Below are positions 48,903 through 57,531 of a stretch of DNA of 64,000 nucleotides, piece by piece; the stretch's first letter is position 1, and each line of letters opens with the position of its first letter. A program made the position numbers and the translations under genes. Source of the stretch: Aerococcus urinaehominis (lineage in GTDB: Bacteria > Bacillota > Bacilli > Lactobacillales > Aerococcaceae); contig NZ_CP014163.1 in the NCBI RefSeq assembly GCF_001543245.1, positions 1,160,387-1,224,386 of the forward strand, given 5' to 3'. The notes under the pieces were generated by a model, which saw nothing but the letters and a program-made list of their open reading frames with translations, did not search any database and was not told the DNA's origin.

Positions 48903-49772
48903 ATGCCAAAAAATATTGAAATTCAAGATTATCGCTTAAAACCAGGCCAAACTCCTAATTTTGAGGATTTGAAGCAGTTCGAAGCTGACCAAGCCAGCCA
49001 GGATGAATTAAAAAATGAATTGTTGCCAGAATTAGTTGACCAGCTCTATGACTGGCATGTAAAGCTCCAAGCTGAGGAGAAACAAGCCATTGTTTTAGCT
49101 CTCCAAGCCTTGGATGCAGCTGGCAAGGATGAAATAATCACTTTTGTTTTCTCTCATTTGATGGCTCAAGGGTTGAAAGTAGCTGCTACTGGGAAACCGA
49201 GCGAAACGGACCAGGCCCATGATTTTTTATGGCGCCATTGGGATAAATTGCCGGAACGTGGTCAAATTGGGATTTTAAATCGGTCTTATTATGAGGACGT
49301 GGTGAGTCTGATTGTCCACGGTCCTGATGAGCAAGTGCCCATGAGCCACGATAGCTTGGAAGAGGAAGTAGACTTCCGTCTTCAGGCCATTCGTCACATG
49401 GAGGAATACCTTTATGATTCAGGTTTCCATGTGCTTAAACTTTTCCCTTATGTATCCCCAGCTGTTCAAAAAGAACGTCTGCTTGAACGGATGAAAAATG
49501 AAGACAAGCAATGGGAATTCTCCTTCTCAGACTTGAGCGACCGGGACAAGTGGGAGAAATTCCACCAGGCCTATGAATATATCTTACAGGAAACATCAAC
49601 TGACAAGGCACCTTGGTATGTCTTGCCTGGTGATAATGCCTGGTTTACACGTTTTGTAGCTGGAAAAATTGTTTTGGCTGAGCTCAAGGAAATGAATCCA
49701 CAATATCCGGAACTATCCGAAGAAGACCAAGAAAAGATTGATCAAGCGATTAAAGAGTTAGAACAAGATTAG
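48903..49772 (+). CDS. Polyphosphate kinase 2 family protein
   Basis: This 289-residue cytosolic enzyme has the PPK2 Walker A motif ALDAAGKDE (about 69-77). The lid and Walker B regions are GKPSETDQAHDFLWRHWDKLPERGQIGILNRSYYEDV, and the C-terminal part contains YVLPGDNAWFTRF. It transfers phosphate between polyphosphate and nucleoside mono- or diphosphates, regenerating ATP or ADP. A ppk1 gene is not seen here. The start codon lies a few bases after GAAGGG. Confidence 0.92.
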   Translation: MPKNIEIQDYRLKPGQTPNFEDLKQFEADQASQDELKNELLPELVDQLYDWHVKLQAEEKQAIVLALQALDAAGKDEIITFVFSHLMAQGLKVAATGKPSETDQAHDFLWRHWDKLPERGQIGILNRSYYEDVVSLIVHGPDEQVPMSHDSLEEEVDFRLQAIRHMEEYLYDSGFHVLKLFPYVSPAVQKERLLERMKNEDKQWEFSFSDLSDRDKWEKFHQAYEYILQETSTDKAPWYVLPGDNAWFTRFVAGKIVLAELKEMNPQYPELSEEDQEKIDQAIKELEQD

Positions 49773-49936
49773 ATTTTTGAGCAAAGAGGGTGTGACAAAA
49801 GTCGCTAAACCTCCTCTAGGATACATTACATTGAGACAAGCTAAGTATAGCATAAAGGTATTTTTATACTTAAAAAGAGCATCTGCTAGCTGGTGCTAAT
49901 TAACTGTTAATTTAAATTTTTAGCCAGCCTGATGTA

Positions 49937-49953
49937 TATAGCTTAAAACTATG
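49937..49953. promoter_or_regulatory. Met-box-like palindrome
   Basis: TATAGCTTAAAACTATG resembles the Lactobacillales Met-box TATAGTT-N3-AACTATA bound by LysR regulators of methionine genes. It lies about 110 bp upstream of the extended -10 of the MetE-like gene. The rest of the gap 49773-50052 holds a decayed hairpin GAGGGTGTGAC/GTCGC and no coding signal. Confidence 0.5.
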
Positions 49954-50053
49954 GATATCTATCAATAAATTAAATCACTCATTAAAATGTCCTATGTATC
50001 AAGCTTTAGATACTAGAGTGGTATAGTCGCAAATTATGGTAGCTCTTTTAATA

Positions 50054-50062
50054 TGCTATAAT
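50054..50062 (+). promoter_or_regulatory. Extended -10 of the MetE-like gene
   Basis: TGcTATAAT lies about 30 bp before the chosen start. There is no space for a SAM riboswitch or T-box between it and the gene. Confidence 0.6.
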
Positions 50063-50090
50063 GGCTAAAAGTTTACAGGAGGATTTAGAC

Positions 50091-51299
50091 ATGACTCAGA
50101 AAATTTTAACCACTCACGTTGGCTCCCTACCACGGACGCCTGAATTATTAGAAGCAAACAGTCGTCGTGCTAAAGAAGAAATTTCTAATGAGGAATTTGA
50201 CCAAATTATTGCGGAATCCGTTGATAAGGTTGTTAAAAAACAAAAAGAAATTGGTATTGACCAAGTAAATGATGGTGAGTATGGCCACATTACATCAGGC
50301 GCTATCGACTACGGTGCTTGGTGGAATTATTCTTTCTACCGTTTAGGTGGTCTGGAAATGACCGGAGAAGATCGCTGGGCCAAAAAGGAAGCAATCCTTT
50401 CTAAGCCAGGTGAGATTAAGCTAACTAACTTCTCTGACCGTCGTGACCGCCAAAAATTTAGAGCTGCTTATGAAGATCCAGATTCAGGAGTCCTAGGCAA
50501 ACGTGCTAATGTGCCTAACCCAGCCTTTGCTGGCAAGGTGACCTACACTGGTCAAGACCAGGTTAATCGGGATGTTAGCTTATTAACAGCAGCTATGAAG
50601 AAATATGATATTGAGCAAGGCTTCATGGCCGCTATTTCGCCTGGAGCAGCAGCCCGTTTAGAAGACCGTTTCTACCACGATGAAGTGGCACTTTTAAATG
50701 ACTTGGCTGATGCCTTACATGAGGAGTACAAAGCAATTACTGATGCAGGTTTGATTGTGCAAATTGATGCACCGGATTTAGCTGAAGCTTGGGACCAAAT
50801 TAATCCAGAACCTAGTGTGTCTGACTTCCAAAAATGGTTGCAGTTGCGGGTTGATGCCGCTAATCGCGCTTTGAAAGGTATCGATCCAGAATTAGTCCGT
50901 CTGCATATTTGCTGGGGTTCTTGGCATGGCCCTCACACAACGGATATTCCTTTTGAAGATATTGTTGACCAATGCTTAGAAATTAAGGCTGGTTCCTTCT
51001 CTTTTGAAGCCTCTAGTCCACGTCACGCCCATGAGTGGAAGGTTTGGGAAAAACCAGGCCGTCTAGGTAAAAATCAAAAGATTGTGCCAGGTCTAGTTTC
51101 TCATTCAACTAATGCTGTTGAACATCCTGAGTTAATTGCTGACCGGATTGTCCGCTTTGCCGATATTGTTGGTCCTGAAAATGTGATTGCTTCAACTGAC
51201 TGCGGTTTGGGTGGTCGTCTCCATGAACAAATTGCTTGGGCTAAACTAGAAGCTTTGGTTGAAGGCGCTGAACTCGCATCTCAACGTTTATTTAGATAG
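50091..51299 (+). CDS. Cobalamin-independent methionine synthase family protein (MetE C-terminal-like, YxjG type)
   Basis: I chose the ATG at 50091, preceded by AGGAGG; an in-frame ATG at 50061 overlaps the promoter. The 402-residue protein starts ILTTHVGSLPRTPELL and has zinc-site residues in RLHICWGSWHGPH and STDCGLGGR. It covers only the catalytic barrel of MetE. YxjG and YxjH of B. subtilis are similar and are thought to transfer methyl groups to homocysteine from an alternative donor. It would serve methionine supply, linked to luxS-derived homocysteine. A Met-box upstream supports this. Confidence 0.9.
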   Translation: MTQKILTTHVGSLPRTPELLEANSRRAKEEISNEEFDQIIAESVDKVVKKQKEIGIDQVNDGEYGHITSGAIDYGAWWNYSFYRLGGLEMTGEDRWAKKEAILSKPGEIKLTNFSDRRDRQKFRAAYEDPDSGVLGKRANVPNPAFAGKVTYTGQDQVNRDVSLLTAAMKKYDIEQGFMAAISPGAAARLEDRFYHDEVALLNDLADALHEEYKAITDAGLIVQIDAPDLAEAWDQINPEPSVSDFQKWLQLRVDAANRALKGIDPELVRLHICWGSWHGPHTTDIPFEDIVDQCLEIKAGSFSFEASSPRHAHEWKVWEKPGRLGKNQKIVPGLVSHSTNAVEHPELIADRIVRFADIVGPENVIASTDCGLGGRLHEQIAWAKLEALVEGAELASQRLFR

Positions 51300-51315
51300 T
51301 AAGTACTAGCAGTAA

Positions 51316-51345
51316 GGGCTGGCTCCTGATGAGCCAGCCCTTTTT
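51316..51345 (+). terminator. Terminator after MetE-like gene
   Basis: Perfect GGGCTGGCTC/GAGCCAGCCC stem, 5-nt loop and five T residues. Confidence 0.93.
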
Positions 51346-51351
51346 AATTGA

Positions 51352-52086
51352 TTAATCTTTGGATAATACTTTTTTCTCTTTGGCTGGGTCCTCTTGGTCG
51401 GTGTCTATGAGTCGATTTAGATCTTGGCGCAATTTTTGGGCTACGATGCGCGCTTCTTTACGGAAGGAAAGTTCACCGGTAAAGGCATGAACTTTACCGA
51501 CTTGCATTTTACGTAAATTTTTATTGGCATAGATTGGCACGAATTGAATATGATCTTTAAATCGTTTCTGGTAGAGGCGGTCAATGGCTAAAAAGCCTTC
51601 ATAAATTTTACCGACCTGGTCGGTATCATTGGCATAGTCAACATCAGGCATAATTAAAATTGGCACACCTTGTGATAATGCTTCTAGACTGGTGGCAAAG
51701 GTCTGCTTAATTTCTTTATTTTTGCGGTAGACCGGAATGACGCGGGCCTGCTTTAGGGTAAAGGCGGTAATCCAGGAAGTTGGCCAGGCAATCGTTTTAG
51801 CCAGCCACAAGGGTAGACCAAAACGTTTTGAAAAGGTAAAACGAGAAAAGTGTCGATAGCAAGTTTTTTGGTCAACTAATTTAGCGAAGACCCAGGTTCG
51901 CATAAAAATAGGTGTCCAAATGATAATGCGCAGGGGGCCTTTAAGGTTTTCGTGGTGGGTAACAAAAACGGTGGGTCGGTTGAGGTCTAATTGCGGATAG
52001 TCAGCTGGATTGAAGCTGATACGGGGCACGAAAAGTCGGGCAATTTGTCGCAAACAAATTACCCAAAAACCAAATCTCTTCTTCAT
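51352..52086 (-). CDS. PlsC-like acyltransferase family protein
   Basis: This 244-residue protein resembles lysophospholipid acyltransferases: a hydrophobic start, a VFVTHHENLKGPL block where the HxxxxD motif sits, and a later IPVYRKNKEIKQTFATSLEALSQGVPILIMPDVD block. The expected Asp of HxxxxD is not present (HHENLKG), so either it is a divergent subgroup or activity is altered. It is probably membrane-associated. The gene is single and convergent with the MetE-like gene. Confidence 0.65.
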   Translation of the reverse strand: MKKRFGFWVICLRQIARLFVPRISFNPADYPQLDLNRPTVFVTHHENLKGPLRIIIWTPIFMRTWVFAKLVDQKTCYRHFSRFTFSKRFGLPLWLAKTIAWPTSWITAFTLKQARVIPVYRKNKEIKQTFATSLEALSQGVPILIMPDVDYANDTDQVGKIYEGFLAIDRLYQKRFKDHIQFVPIYANKNLRKMQVGKVHAFTGELSFRKEARIVAQKLRQDLNRLIDTDQEDPAKEKKVLSKD

Positions 52087-52208
52087 AATTCACCAACTTT
52101 AAAAAATATTAAATAAATCTTACCACAGGTGGTGCGAAAAAGGCCCGTATAAAGGCTTGGATAGGGGCAGGTGGTTTGGATGCTGGGATAGGATACGTGT
52201 TTTTTTAT

Positions 52209-52237
52209 TTGACAAGGCTGGCTATTCGCGGTATTAT
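52209..52237 (+). promoter_or_regulatory. Promoter of rplM-rpsI
   Basis: Consensus TTGACA (52209-52214), a 17-bp spacer and TATTAT (52232-52237). Confidence 0.85.
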
Positions 52238-52247
52238 ATTAGACGGT

Positions 52248-52296
52248 ATTGTTTGCCCCATGATTAGCCCCGGAAACCTAATTATGATCGAACAAT
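52248..52296 (+). ncRNA. Probable L13 leader (ribosomal protein autoregulatory hairpin)
   Basis: ATTGTT (52248-52253) pairs with AACAAT (52291-52296), and ATGATTAG pairs with CTAATTAT inside it, giving a two-part stem at the 5' end of the rplM transcript. Position and shape fit the L13 leader family of Firmicutes, which binds L13. I could not align it to the family model. Confidence 0.6.
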
Positions 52297-52321
52297 CTGA
52301 CAAGATAACGGAGGAAACAAA

Positions 52322-52765
52322 ATGCGCACTACATACATGGCTAAATCTAGCGAAGTAGAACGTAACTGGGTTGTCCTTGACGCAACTGATGTACCTTTAG
52401 GTCGTTTATCAGCTGTGGCAGCTAGCATGTTACGTGGTAAAAATAAACCAACTTTCACACCTAACGTAGATACTGGTGATTTCGTAATTATTATCAACGC
52501 TGACAAGGTTAAATTAACTGGTAACAAGGCTAAAGATAAAAAATATTACCGTCACTCAGGTTATCCAGGTGGTATCTATGAAACAACTGCTGGCGATATG
52601 TTAAACAACCGCCCAGAACGTTTAGTAGAGTTATCAATCAAAGGTATGCTACCTAAATCTTCTTTAGGTCGTAAACAATTTACTAAATTACATGTTTACG
52701 CTGGTGGCGAACATCCACACCAAGCACAACAACCTAAAACTATCGATATTACAGAATTAATCTAA
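52322..52765 (+). CDS. rplM: 50S ribosomal protein L13
   Basis: This 147-residue protein has the L13 signature sequence ([70 protein letters not shown]). AACGGAGG precedes the ATG. It is co-transcribed with rpsI. Confidence 0.98.
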   Translation: MRTTYMAKSSEVERNWVVLDATDVPLGRLSAVAASMLRGKNKPTFTPNVDTGDFVIIINADKVKLTGNKAKDKKYYRHSGYPGGIYETTAGDMLNNRPERLVELSIKGMLPKSSLGRKQFTKLHVYAGGEHPHQAQQPKTIDITELI

Positions 52766-52778
52766 GGAGGGAACAGCA

Positions 52779-53171
52779 TTGGCACAAGCTCAATATTCAG
52801 CAACTGGACGCCGTAAACATTCTACAGCGCGCGTACGCTTAGTACCTGGCTCTGGACGTATCGTTTTCAACGGTAAAGATATGGAAGAATACTTACCATA
52901 TCCATCATTATACGTAATTGTTAAACAACCTTTAGACATCACTCAAACTGATGGTCAATATGACATCTTCATCAATGTTGATGGTGGTGGCTATGCTGGT
53001 CAATCAGGTGCAGCTCGTCACGGGATTGCACGTGCTCTATTAAAAGTTGATCCAGACTTCCGTAAACCATTAAAAGATGCTGGTCTATTAACACGTGACC
53101 CTCGTATGAAGGAACGTAAGAAACCAGGTCTTAAGAAAGCCCGTAAAGCACCTCAATTCTCAAAACGTTAA
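52779..53171 (+). CDS. rpsI: 30S ribosomal protein S9
   Basis: This 130-residue protein has [19 protein letters not shown] and ends [14 protein letters not shown], the conserved S9 tail that contacts P-site tRNA. The start is an unusual TTG, preceded by AAGGAGGG, giving [13 protein letters not shown]. It lies 13 bp after rplM and is followed by a terminator. Confidence 0.98.
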   Translation: MAQAQYSATGRRKHSTARVRLVPGSGRIVFNGKDMEEYLPYPSLYVIVKQPLDITQTDGQYDIFINVDGGGYAGQSGAARHGIARALLKVDPDFRKPLKDAGLLTRDPRMKERKKPGLKKARKAPQFSKR

Positions 53172-53190
53172 TTTTGGACTTTACTGCAAG

Positions 53191-53219
53191 ACACTCGCCC
53201 GAGGGCGGGTGTTTTTTTT
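53191..53219 (+). terminator. Terminator of rplM-rpsI
   Basis: ACACTCGCCC pairs with GGGCGGGTGT, then eight T residues. Confidence 0.92.
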
Positions 53220-53321
53220 GTTTTAGATGGTAATGGTTTGCCCACTGTTTTGGCTTAGTTTAGCTAGAATTAAACTTAGTGTATAATATAAATTAATCAA
53301 AACTATGAAAGAAGGATCAAA

Positions 53322-55136
53322 ATGAGCAATGAGTCAGTCGTAAAATCACGTGACCAAGTCAATCCTGCCGCCAAGTGGGACTTGACGGCTATTTTTCCCA
53401 CTCAAGCGGCTTATGAGCAAGCTTTGGATCAAATTCAGGTTGATGTTAATGATTTTACAGAAAGTTATAAGGGTCGTTTAAACCAGTTAGATCTTTTGTC
53501 TCAAGCAATTTATAGCAGGTCAGATTTAGCAGTCCAGGTATCACAATTGAGTCATTACGCCTTATTACCTGTTGAGGTGGACCGGACTGATAGCCAAGCT
53601 GCTCTGCGTTTAGGTAAATTAGAAGCTATCCTTAACCAGTTAACCAGTGACTTGCTGTGGTTTGAAGCAGAGCTTTTAGACTTGCCACAGAATCTTTTAG
53701 ACCAACTGGCTCAGAGCCAACCTGATCTAGAAGATTTTTGTCGCCAGCTCACCAAAAAACGCCAGCGCTATTTGGGTAAGGACTTGGAGTCGGCCCTAGT
53801 AGATCTGGCGCCAGCCAACCAGCAATTCTATAATATCTATAATGAAGCTAAACTAGCTGACTTGGATTTTCCTGACTTTACCGTTAATGGCAAGACCTAT
53901 CCTTTATCCTTTGTCCTCTATGAAGATAAGTATATGTATGATGAGGATACCGAGGTTAGAAGAACTGCTTACCAAGTCTTTTCAGATCAATTGGCTAAAT
54001 ACCAACATAGTTTTGCCGCAACTTATTATGGCCACTTGCTTCAGGAGAAAGCTCAGGCCAAATTAAGGGGATTCGATTCGACTATCGATTATTTGCTGGA
54101 CAGCCAGGATGTTGACCGTGAGCTTTATAATCGGCAAATCGATGTCATTATGGAAAAATTAGCCCCAGTTATGCAGAAATATATCAGCCACCTTAAAGCA
54201 GTTCGGGGTCTAGATAAGATGACCTATGCTGATCTCAAAATTAGCTTAGACCCTGATTTTTCTAAGCAAATTACTTTCCCAGAAAGTGAGGCATATATTA
54301 AAGGCGCGACGGCAGTTCTTGGTGCAGATTATTACTCTAAACTAGCCATGGCCTACCAGGATAATTGGGTGGATTATGCTCAAAACAAGGGTAAGTCTAC
54401 CGGTGGTTTCTGCACGTCGGTGGCTGGCGTTCATCCCTATATTTTAATGTCCTGGACTAATCAACTGTCTGATTTATATACCCTTATCCATGAATTAGGT
54501 CATGCTGGCCAAATGATAACAGCTGAAGAGCATAATCTCTACTTAACCAGTGAACCTAGTCTTTACCTGATTGAGGCGCCATCCACCTTCAATGAACTCT
54601 TACTCACTGCTTATCTTGAAGACCAGGCTGAGGACACCCGCAGTAAACGCTTTGCTTTAGCTTCGATGATAGCCAATACTTATTTTCATAATTTCGTCAC
54701 CCACCTCTTAGAAGCAGCCTACCAAAGAGAAGTCTACCGAGAAATCGATAAGGGTGAGGCGGTTACGGCTGAGAAGCTATCGGAATTAAAAGAACAGGTG
54801 CTCAAGCAATTCTGGGGATCAGCTGTTGATCTAGAACCGGCCAGCCAGCTAACCTGGATGCGCCAGCCTCATTATTATATGGGCCTCTATCCTTATACCT
54901 ATTCAGCGGGCTTAACTATTGCCACCCAGGCCTTCCTCAACATTCGCGCGGGCCAGGTGGGAGCTGTTGAAAAGTGGTTGGCCTTTTTAACAACAGGGGC
55001 CATGGATCCTGTCCGGGCTGCGGATATCGCTGGAGTAGATATCACAACAGAAGCAGCCTTAGAAAATACTATTGCCTTCCTTGATCGAACAGTTGACCAA
55101 ATTATTGCTTATAGCCAAGACCTCTCTGCAAGCTAG
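53322..55136 (+). CDS. pepF: Oligoendopeptidase F
   Basis: This 604-residue cytosolic M3-family metallopeptidase has the zinc motif HELGHAGQ with a downstream Glu in EAPSTFNELLL. The C-terminal block RQPHYYMGLYPYTYSAGLTIATQAF is typical. It degrades short peptides of about 7-17 residues. TATAAT near 53282 with a weak -35 probably drives it. It stands alone before the aromatic transporter leader. Confidence 0.95.
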   Translation: MSNESVVKSRDQVNPAAKWDLTAIFPTQAAYEQALDQIQVDVNDFTESYKGRLNQLDLLSQAIYSRSDLAVQVSQLSHYALLPVEVDRTDSQAALRLGKLEAILNQLTSDLLWFEAELLDLPQNLLDQLAQSQPDLEDFCRQLTKKRQRYLGKDLESALVDLAPANQQFYNIYNEAKLADLDFPDFTVNGKTYPLSFVLYEDKYMYDEDTEVRRTAYQVFSDQLAKYQHSFAATYYGHLLQEKAQAKLRGFDSTIDYLLDSQDVDRELYNRQIDVIMEKLAPVMQKYISHLKAVRGLDKMTYADLKISLDPDFSKQITFPESEAYIKGATAVLGADYYSKLAMAYQDNWVDYAQNKGKSTGGFCTSVAGVHPYILMSWTNQLSDLYTLIHELGHAGQMITAEEHNLYLTSEPSLYLIEAPSTFNELLLTAYLEDQAEDTRSKRFALASMIANTYFHNFVTHLLEAAYQREVYREIDKGEAVTAEKLSELKEQVLKQFWGSAVDLEPASQLTWMRQPHYYMGLYPYTYSAGLTIATQAFLNIRAGQVGAVEKWLAFLTTGAMDPVRAADIAGVDITTEAALENTIAFLDRTVDQIIAYSQDLSAS

Positions 55137-55160
55137 ATTGAAAATAATTTGAAAAAACAC

Positions 55161-55189
55161 TTGACAATTATTGTCTGGCGACTTAAGAT
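55161..55189 (+). promoter_or_regulatory. Promoter of the attenuated ABC importer operon
   Basis: Consensus TTGACA (55161-55166), a 17-bp spacer and TAAGAT (55184-55189). Transcription would start near 55196, leaving a leader of about 350 nt. Confidence 0.8.
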
Positions 55190-55234
55190 ATCTTTAAGAT
55201 TTGTTAGAGTGAATTTATGAAAGGAGATACTAGG

Positions 55235-55315
55235 ATGACTTGCTTAAAATTAAATATAATTCTTGAGAACCTAGTGTCTCTTAATAATAAATATTACTTT
55301 AGCTTTTTTAGATAG
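55235..55315 (+). CDS. 26-residue aromatic-rich leader peptide
   Basis: An ATG at 55235 follows AAAGGAG at 8-9 bp. The peptide ends KYYFSFFR before TAG at 55313-55315: two Tyr and three Phe among the last seven codons, and no Trp. It lies in the leader of the ABC importer transcript, and the first RNA hairpin begins at the base after the stop. This is the arrangement of leader peptides such as pheL, where slow translation of aromatic codons controls folding. I infer a sensing role; it probably has no function as a protein. Confidence 0.75.
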   Translation: MTCLKLNIILENLVSLNNKYYFSFFR

Positions 55316-55518
55316 CTGTTTGTGTTGATGACTCAGTCATAGATGCAAACAGGGTAAACTGCCAAGTTTGTATCTATGAGAGCTAGAGCTATTTCACGTG
55401 ATGAAGCCCTCATAGAGATGAAAAACTCTTGATCGGCTTCGAGATTTCGAGGACATGCGCATACCAAAAGTGTTTTGGGGCCGGTTAAGTTTTTTGACAA
55501 ACTTGACCGGCTCTTTTT
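55316..55518 (+). promoter_or_regulatory. Transcription attenuator with competing helices, antiterminator and terminator
   Basis: Segment 1:2 pairs CTGTTTG (55316-55322) with CAAACAG (55346-55352), plus ATGAC/GTCAT. Segment 2:3 pairs 14 bp, TCATAGATGCAAAC (55337-55350) with GTTTGTATCTATGA (55366-55379). Segment 3:4 pairs CTATGAG (55374-55380) with CTCATAG (55409-55415). CTTGATCGGC (55428-55437) pairs over 10 bp with GCCGGTTAAG (55480-55489), which is the 5' arm of the terminator GCCGGTTAAGTTT/AAACTTGACCGGC (55480-55511) with its T tract. So each helix excludes the next. The T-box consensus GGTGG.ACCGCG is not present. Confidence 0.8.
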
Positions 55519-55548
55519 GTGACTAGCTTGATTTAGGAGGAAATAATA

Positions 55549-56526
55549 ATGAAAATTAATCGTTTAGCAAAATATAGTATCTCTTTATTAGCAGCCTTAT
55601 CTTTAGCAGCTTGTGGTAATGGTAACCAAGCTGGTGCTGGTAGCGCTGATGGCCAAGTTAAGGTTGGTGTGCTTCAGTTTATGGAGCACGAGTCATTAGA
55701 CCAAGCGCGTCAGGGTTTTGAAGCGGAGTTGGCAGACAATGGCTACAAGGCAGGCGATAAACTAGAATTAGCCTATTCAAATGCCCAAGGGGACCAATCT
55801 AACCTACAAGGTATTACCCAGCAGTTTGCTAACAGCCAGGATTTGGTCTTATCAATCGCTACCCCAGCTGCTCAAGCCATGTTGAATGCGGACCAATCGA
55901 CCCCACAGCTATTTACTACGGTAACTGACCCTGTATCAGCTGGCCTAGTTCAATCGATTGAAAAGCCAGGTAGGAATATGACGGGTACCTCTGATAGCGT
56001 GGATGTTGCTAAGGTGATTGACCTATTATTGACAACTAAGGATGATATCAAGACTATCGGGGTTATCTATAATTCAAGCGAGGTCAATTCAGAAGTCCAA
56101 TATCAACAAGCTAAAGAATATATTGAATCTAAAGGTCTTAAGGTGGAGCAAGCCACTGTCACTTCTACTAACGAAGTGCAAACAGCGATCACAGGCTTAG
56201 CCAACCGAGTTGATGCCGTTTACCTACCAACTGATAATACGGTAGCTTCTTCGATTGCAACAATCGGTAAAGTGCTAATGGAAACTAAGACCCCTTCAGT
56301 AGCAGGTTTCGATGCAGGTGTTGAAGGCGCCCTCTGTGCTTATGGGGTCGATTATGAAGCCCTAGGTCGGCAAACTGCCAAAATGGCTTTACGGATTTTA
56401 GAAGATGGTCAAGATCCTGCTAATATGCCAGTTGAGTATTCAGAAACGTTCACCATTCGTGTTAACCAAGAGATGGCAGATGCCCTAGGTATCGACGCTC
56501 AAGCCTTAGAAAACACTAAAATTTAG
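55549..56526 (+). CDS. ABC importer substrate-binding lipoprotein 1 (TrpX/ABC_sub_bind family)
   Basis: This 325-residue lipoprotein has lipobox LAAC (Cys near residue 22). It is a two-lobed binding protein with VKVGVLQFMEHESLDQARQGFEAEL, TTVTDPVSAGLVQSIEKPGRNMTGTSDSV, TIGVIYNSSEVNSEVQY and VYLPTDNTVASSI. The family (Pfam ABC_sub_bind) includes streptococcal TrpX, predicted to bind aromatic amino acids. It is the first gene after the attenuator, with AGGAGG before the ATG. It is the most diverged of three tandem paralogues. Confidence 0.9.
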   Translation: MKINRLAKYSISLLAALSLAACGNGNQAGAGSADGQVKVGVLQFMEHESLDQARQGFEAELADNGYKAGDKLELAYSNAQGDQSNLQGITQQFANSQDLVLSIATPAAQAMLNADQSTPQLFTTVTDPVSAGLVQSIEKPGRNMTGTSDSVDVAKVIDLLLTTKDDIKTIGVIYNSSEVNSEVQYQQAKEYIESKGLKVEQATVTSTNEVQTAITGLANRVDAVYLPTDNTVASSIATIGKVLMETKTPSVAGFDAGVEGALCAYGVDYEALGRQTAKMALRILEDGQDPANMPVEYSETFTIRVNQEMADALGIDAQALENTKI

Positions 56527-56544
56527 CTGATAGAGGAAAGGCTT

Positions 56545-57510
56545 ATGGTAATTAAATTAAATAAGCTAGCCTTGCTAGCCCTTGCCTGTTTGGGGATAGC
56601 TGGTTGTCAATCTAGTCAGGAGGCAGACCAGCCCCATTCAGATCAACCGGTTAAGGTCGGTATCTTACAATTTTCAGAAAATCCTGCTATGGACCAAGCT
56701 CACGGTGGCTTTACCAGGGCCCTAGCTGATGCTGGTTATCAAGAGGGGGAGAATTTGATGATTGACTATGAGAATGCTGCCCAGGACCATTCTAACCTTT
56801 ATGGTATTGCCGAAAAGATGGCCCGTGAAGATGACCTACTTTTAGGATTGGGGACTCAGTCTAGTCAGGCTTTCGCTAATATCGAGGAAAAGAAACCAAT
56901 CGTTTTTACAGCGGTGACTGATGCTGAAGGTGCCCAGCTGGTTGCTAGCAACGAATCTCCTGAACGCAATGTTACCGGGACCTCAAATATGGTATTACCT
57001 ATGTCAGGGGTTGATTTCTTAGTGGCTAATGTTGAAAATTTGGAAACAATTGGCATCCTCTATAATGCTGGTGAGGTTAATTCCAATATTCAATATGAAA
57101 ACTGTAAAGCTTATGCTGAATCACTAGGGCTAAAAGTTGAAGGCATGACGATTACCAATACTAACGATGTTCAGGGGGCAATTACGGCCCTGGCTGGTAA
57201 GGTTGATGCTATTTATCTGCCAACAGATAATTCGATCGTGCAGACCGCCCCGACTATTGGTGAAGTTGTTAAACGAATGGGGGTACCCACCGTTGGTAGT
57301 GATAAAACTTCCTTGCCAGCTTGCTTAGCAACATTCGGTGTTGATTATGAGCGTATCGGTTACCGGGCCGGAGAAATGGCTGTTGAAATCTTAGCTGGTA
57401 GGGCACAACCGGCTGATATGCCGGTTGAACTACCAGACCACTTAGAACTAACTGTGAATCCAGAGATGGCAAAAGCTCTAGATTACGATCCAGGAGCCTT
57501 AGCCGATTAA
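56545..57510 (+). CDS. ABC importer substrate-binding lipoprotein 2 (paralogue)
   Basis: This 321-residue lipoprotein has lipobox IAGC (Cys near residue 21) and the same fold as its neighbours. The sequence QFSENPAMDQAHGGFTRAL, NAAQDHSNLYGIAEKMA and YLPTDNSIVQT is much closer to paralogue 3 than to paralogue 1. It lies 18 bp after gene 1. Keeping several receptors for one permease suggests widened or graded ligand range. Confidence 0.9.
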   Translation: MVIKLNKLALLALACLGIAGCQSSQEADQPHSDQPVKVGILQFSENPAMDQAHGGFTRALADAGYQEGENLMIDYENAAQDHSNLYGIAEKMAREDDLLLGLGTQSSQAFANIEEKKPIVFTAVTDAEGAQLVASNESPERNVTGTSNMVLPMSGVDFLVANVENLETIGILYNAGEVNSNIQYENCKAYAESLGLKVEGMTITNTNDVQGAITALAGKVDAIYLPTDNSIVQTAPTIGEVVKRMGVPTVGSDKTSLPACLATFGVDYERIGYRAGEMAVEILAGRAQPADMPVELPDHLELTVNPEMAKALDYDPGALAD

Positions 57511-57531
57511 AAATAGAGAGGAAGGGCGATA

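Noticed and set aside
49791-49830. Terminator after the PPK2 gene
   Set aside because: GAGGGTGTGAC/GTCGC has a poor stem and no T tract; it looks like a decayed hairpin.
55196-55548. T-box riboswitch before the importer
   Set aside because: The leader length and terminator would fit, but the conserved T-box sequence (GGTGG.ACCGCG) and a recognisable Stem I are absent, while an aromatic leader peptide explains the layout better. A covariance-model search would settle it.
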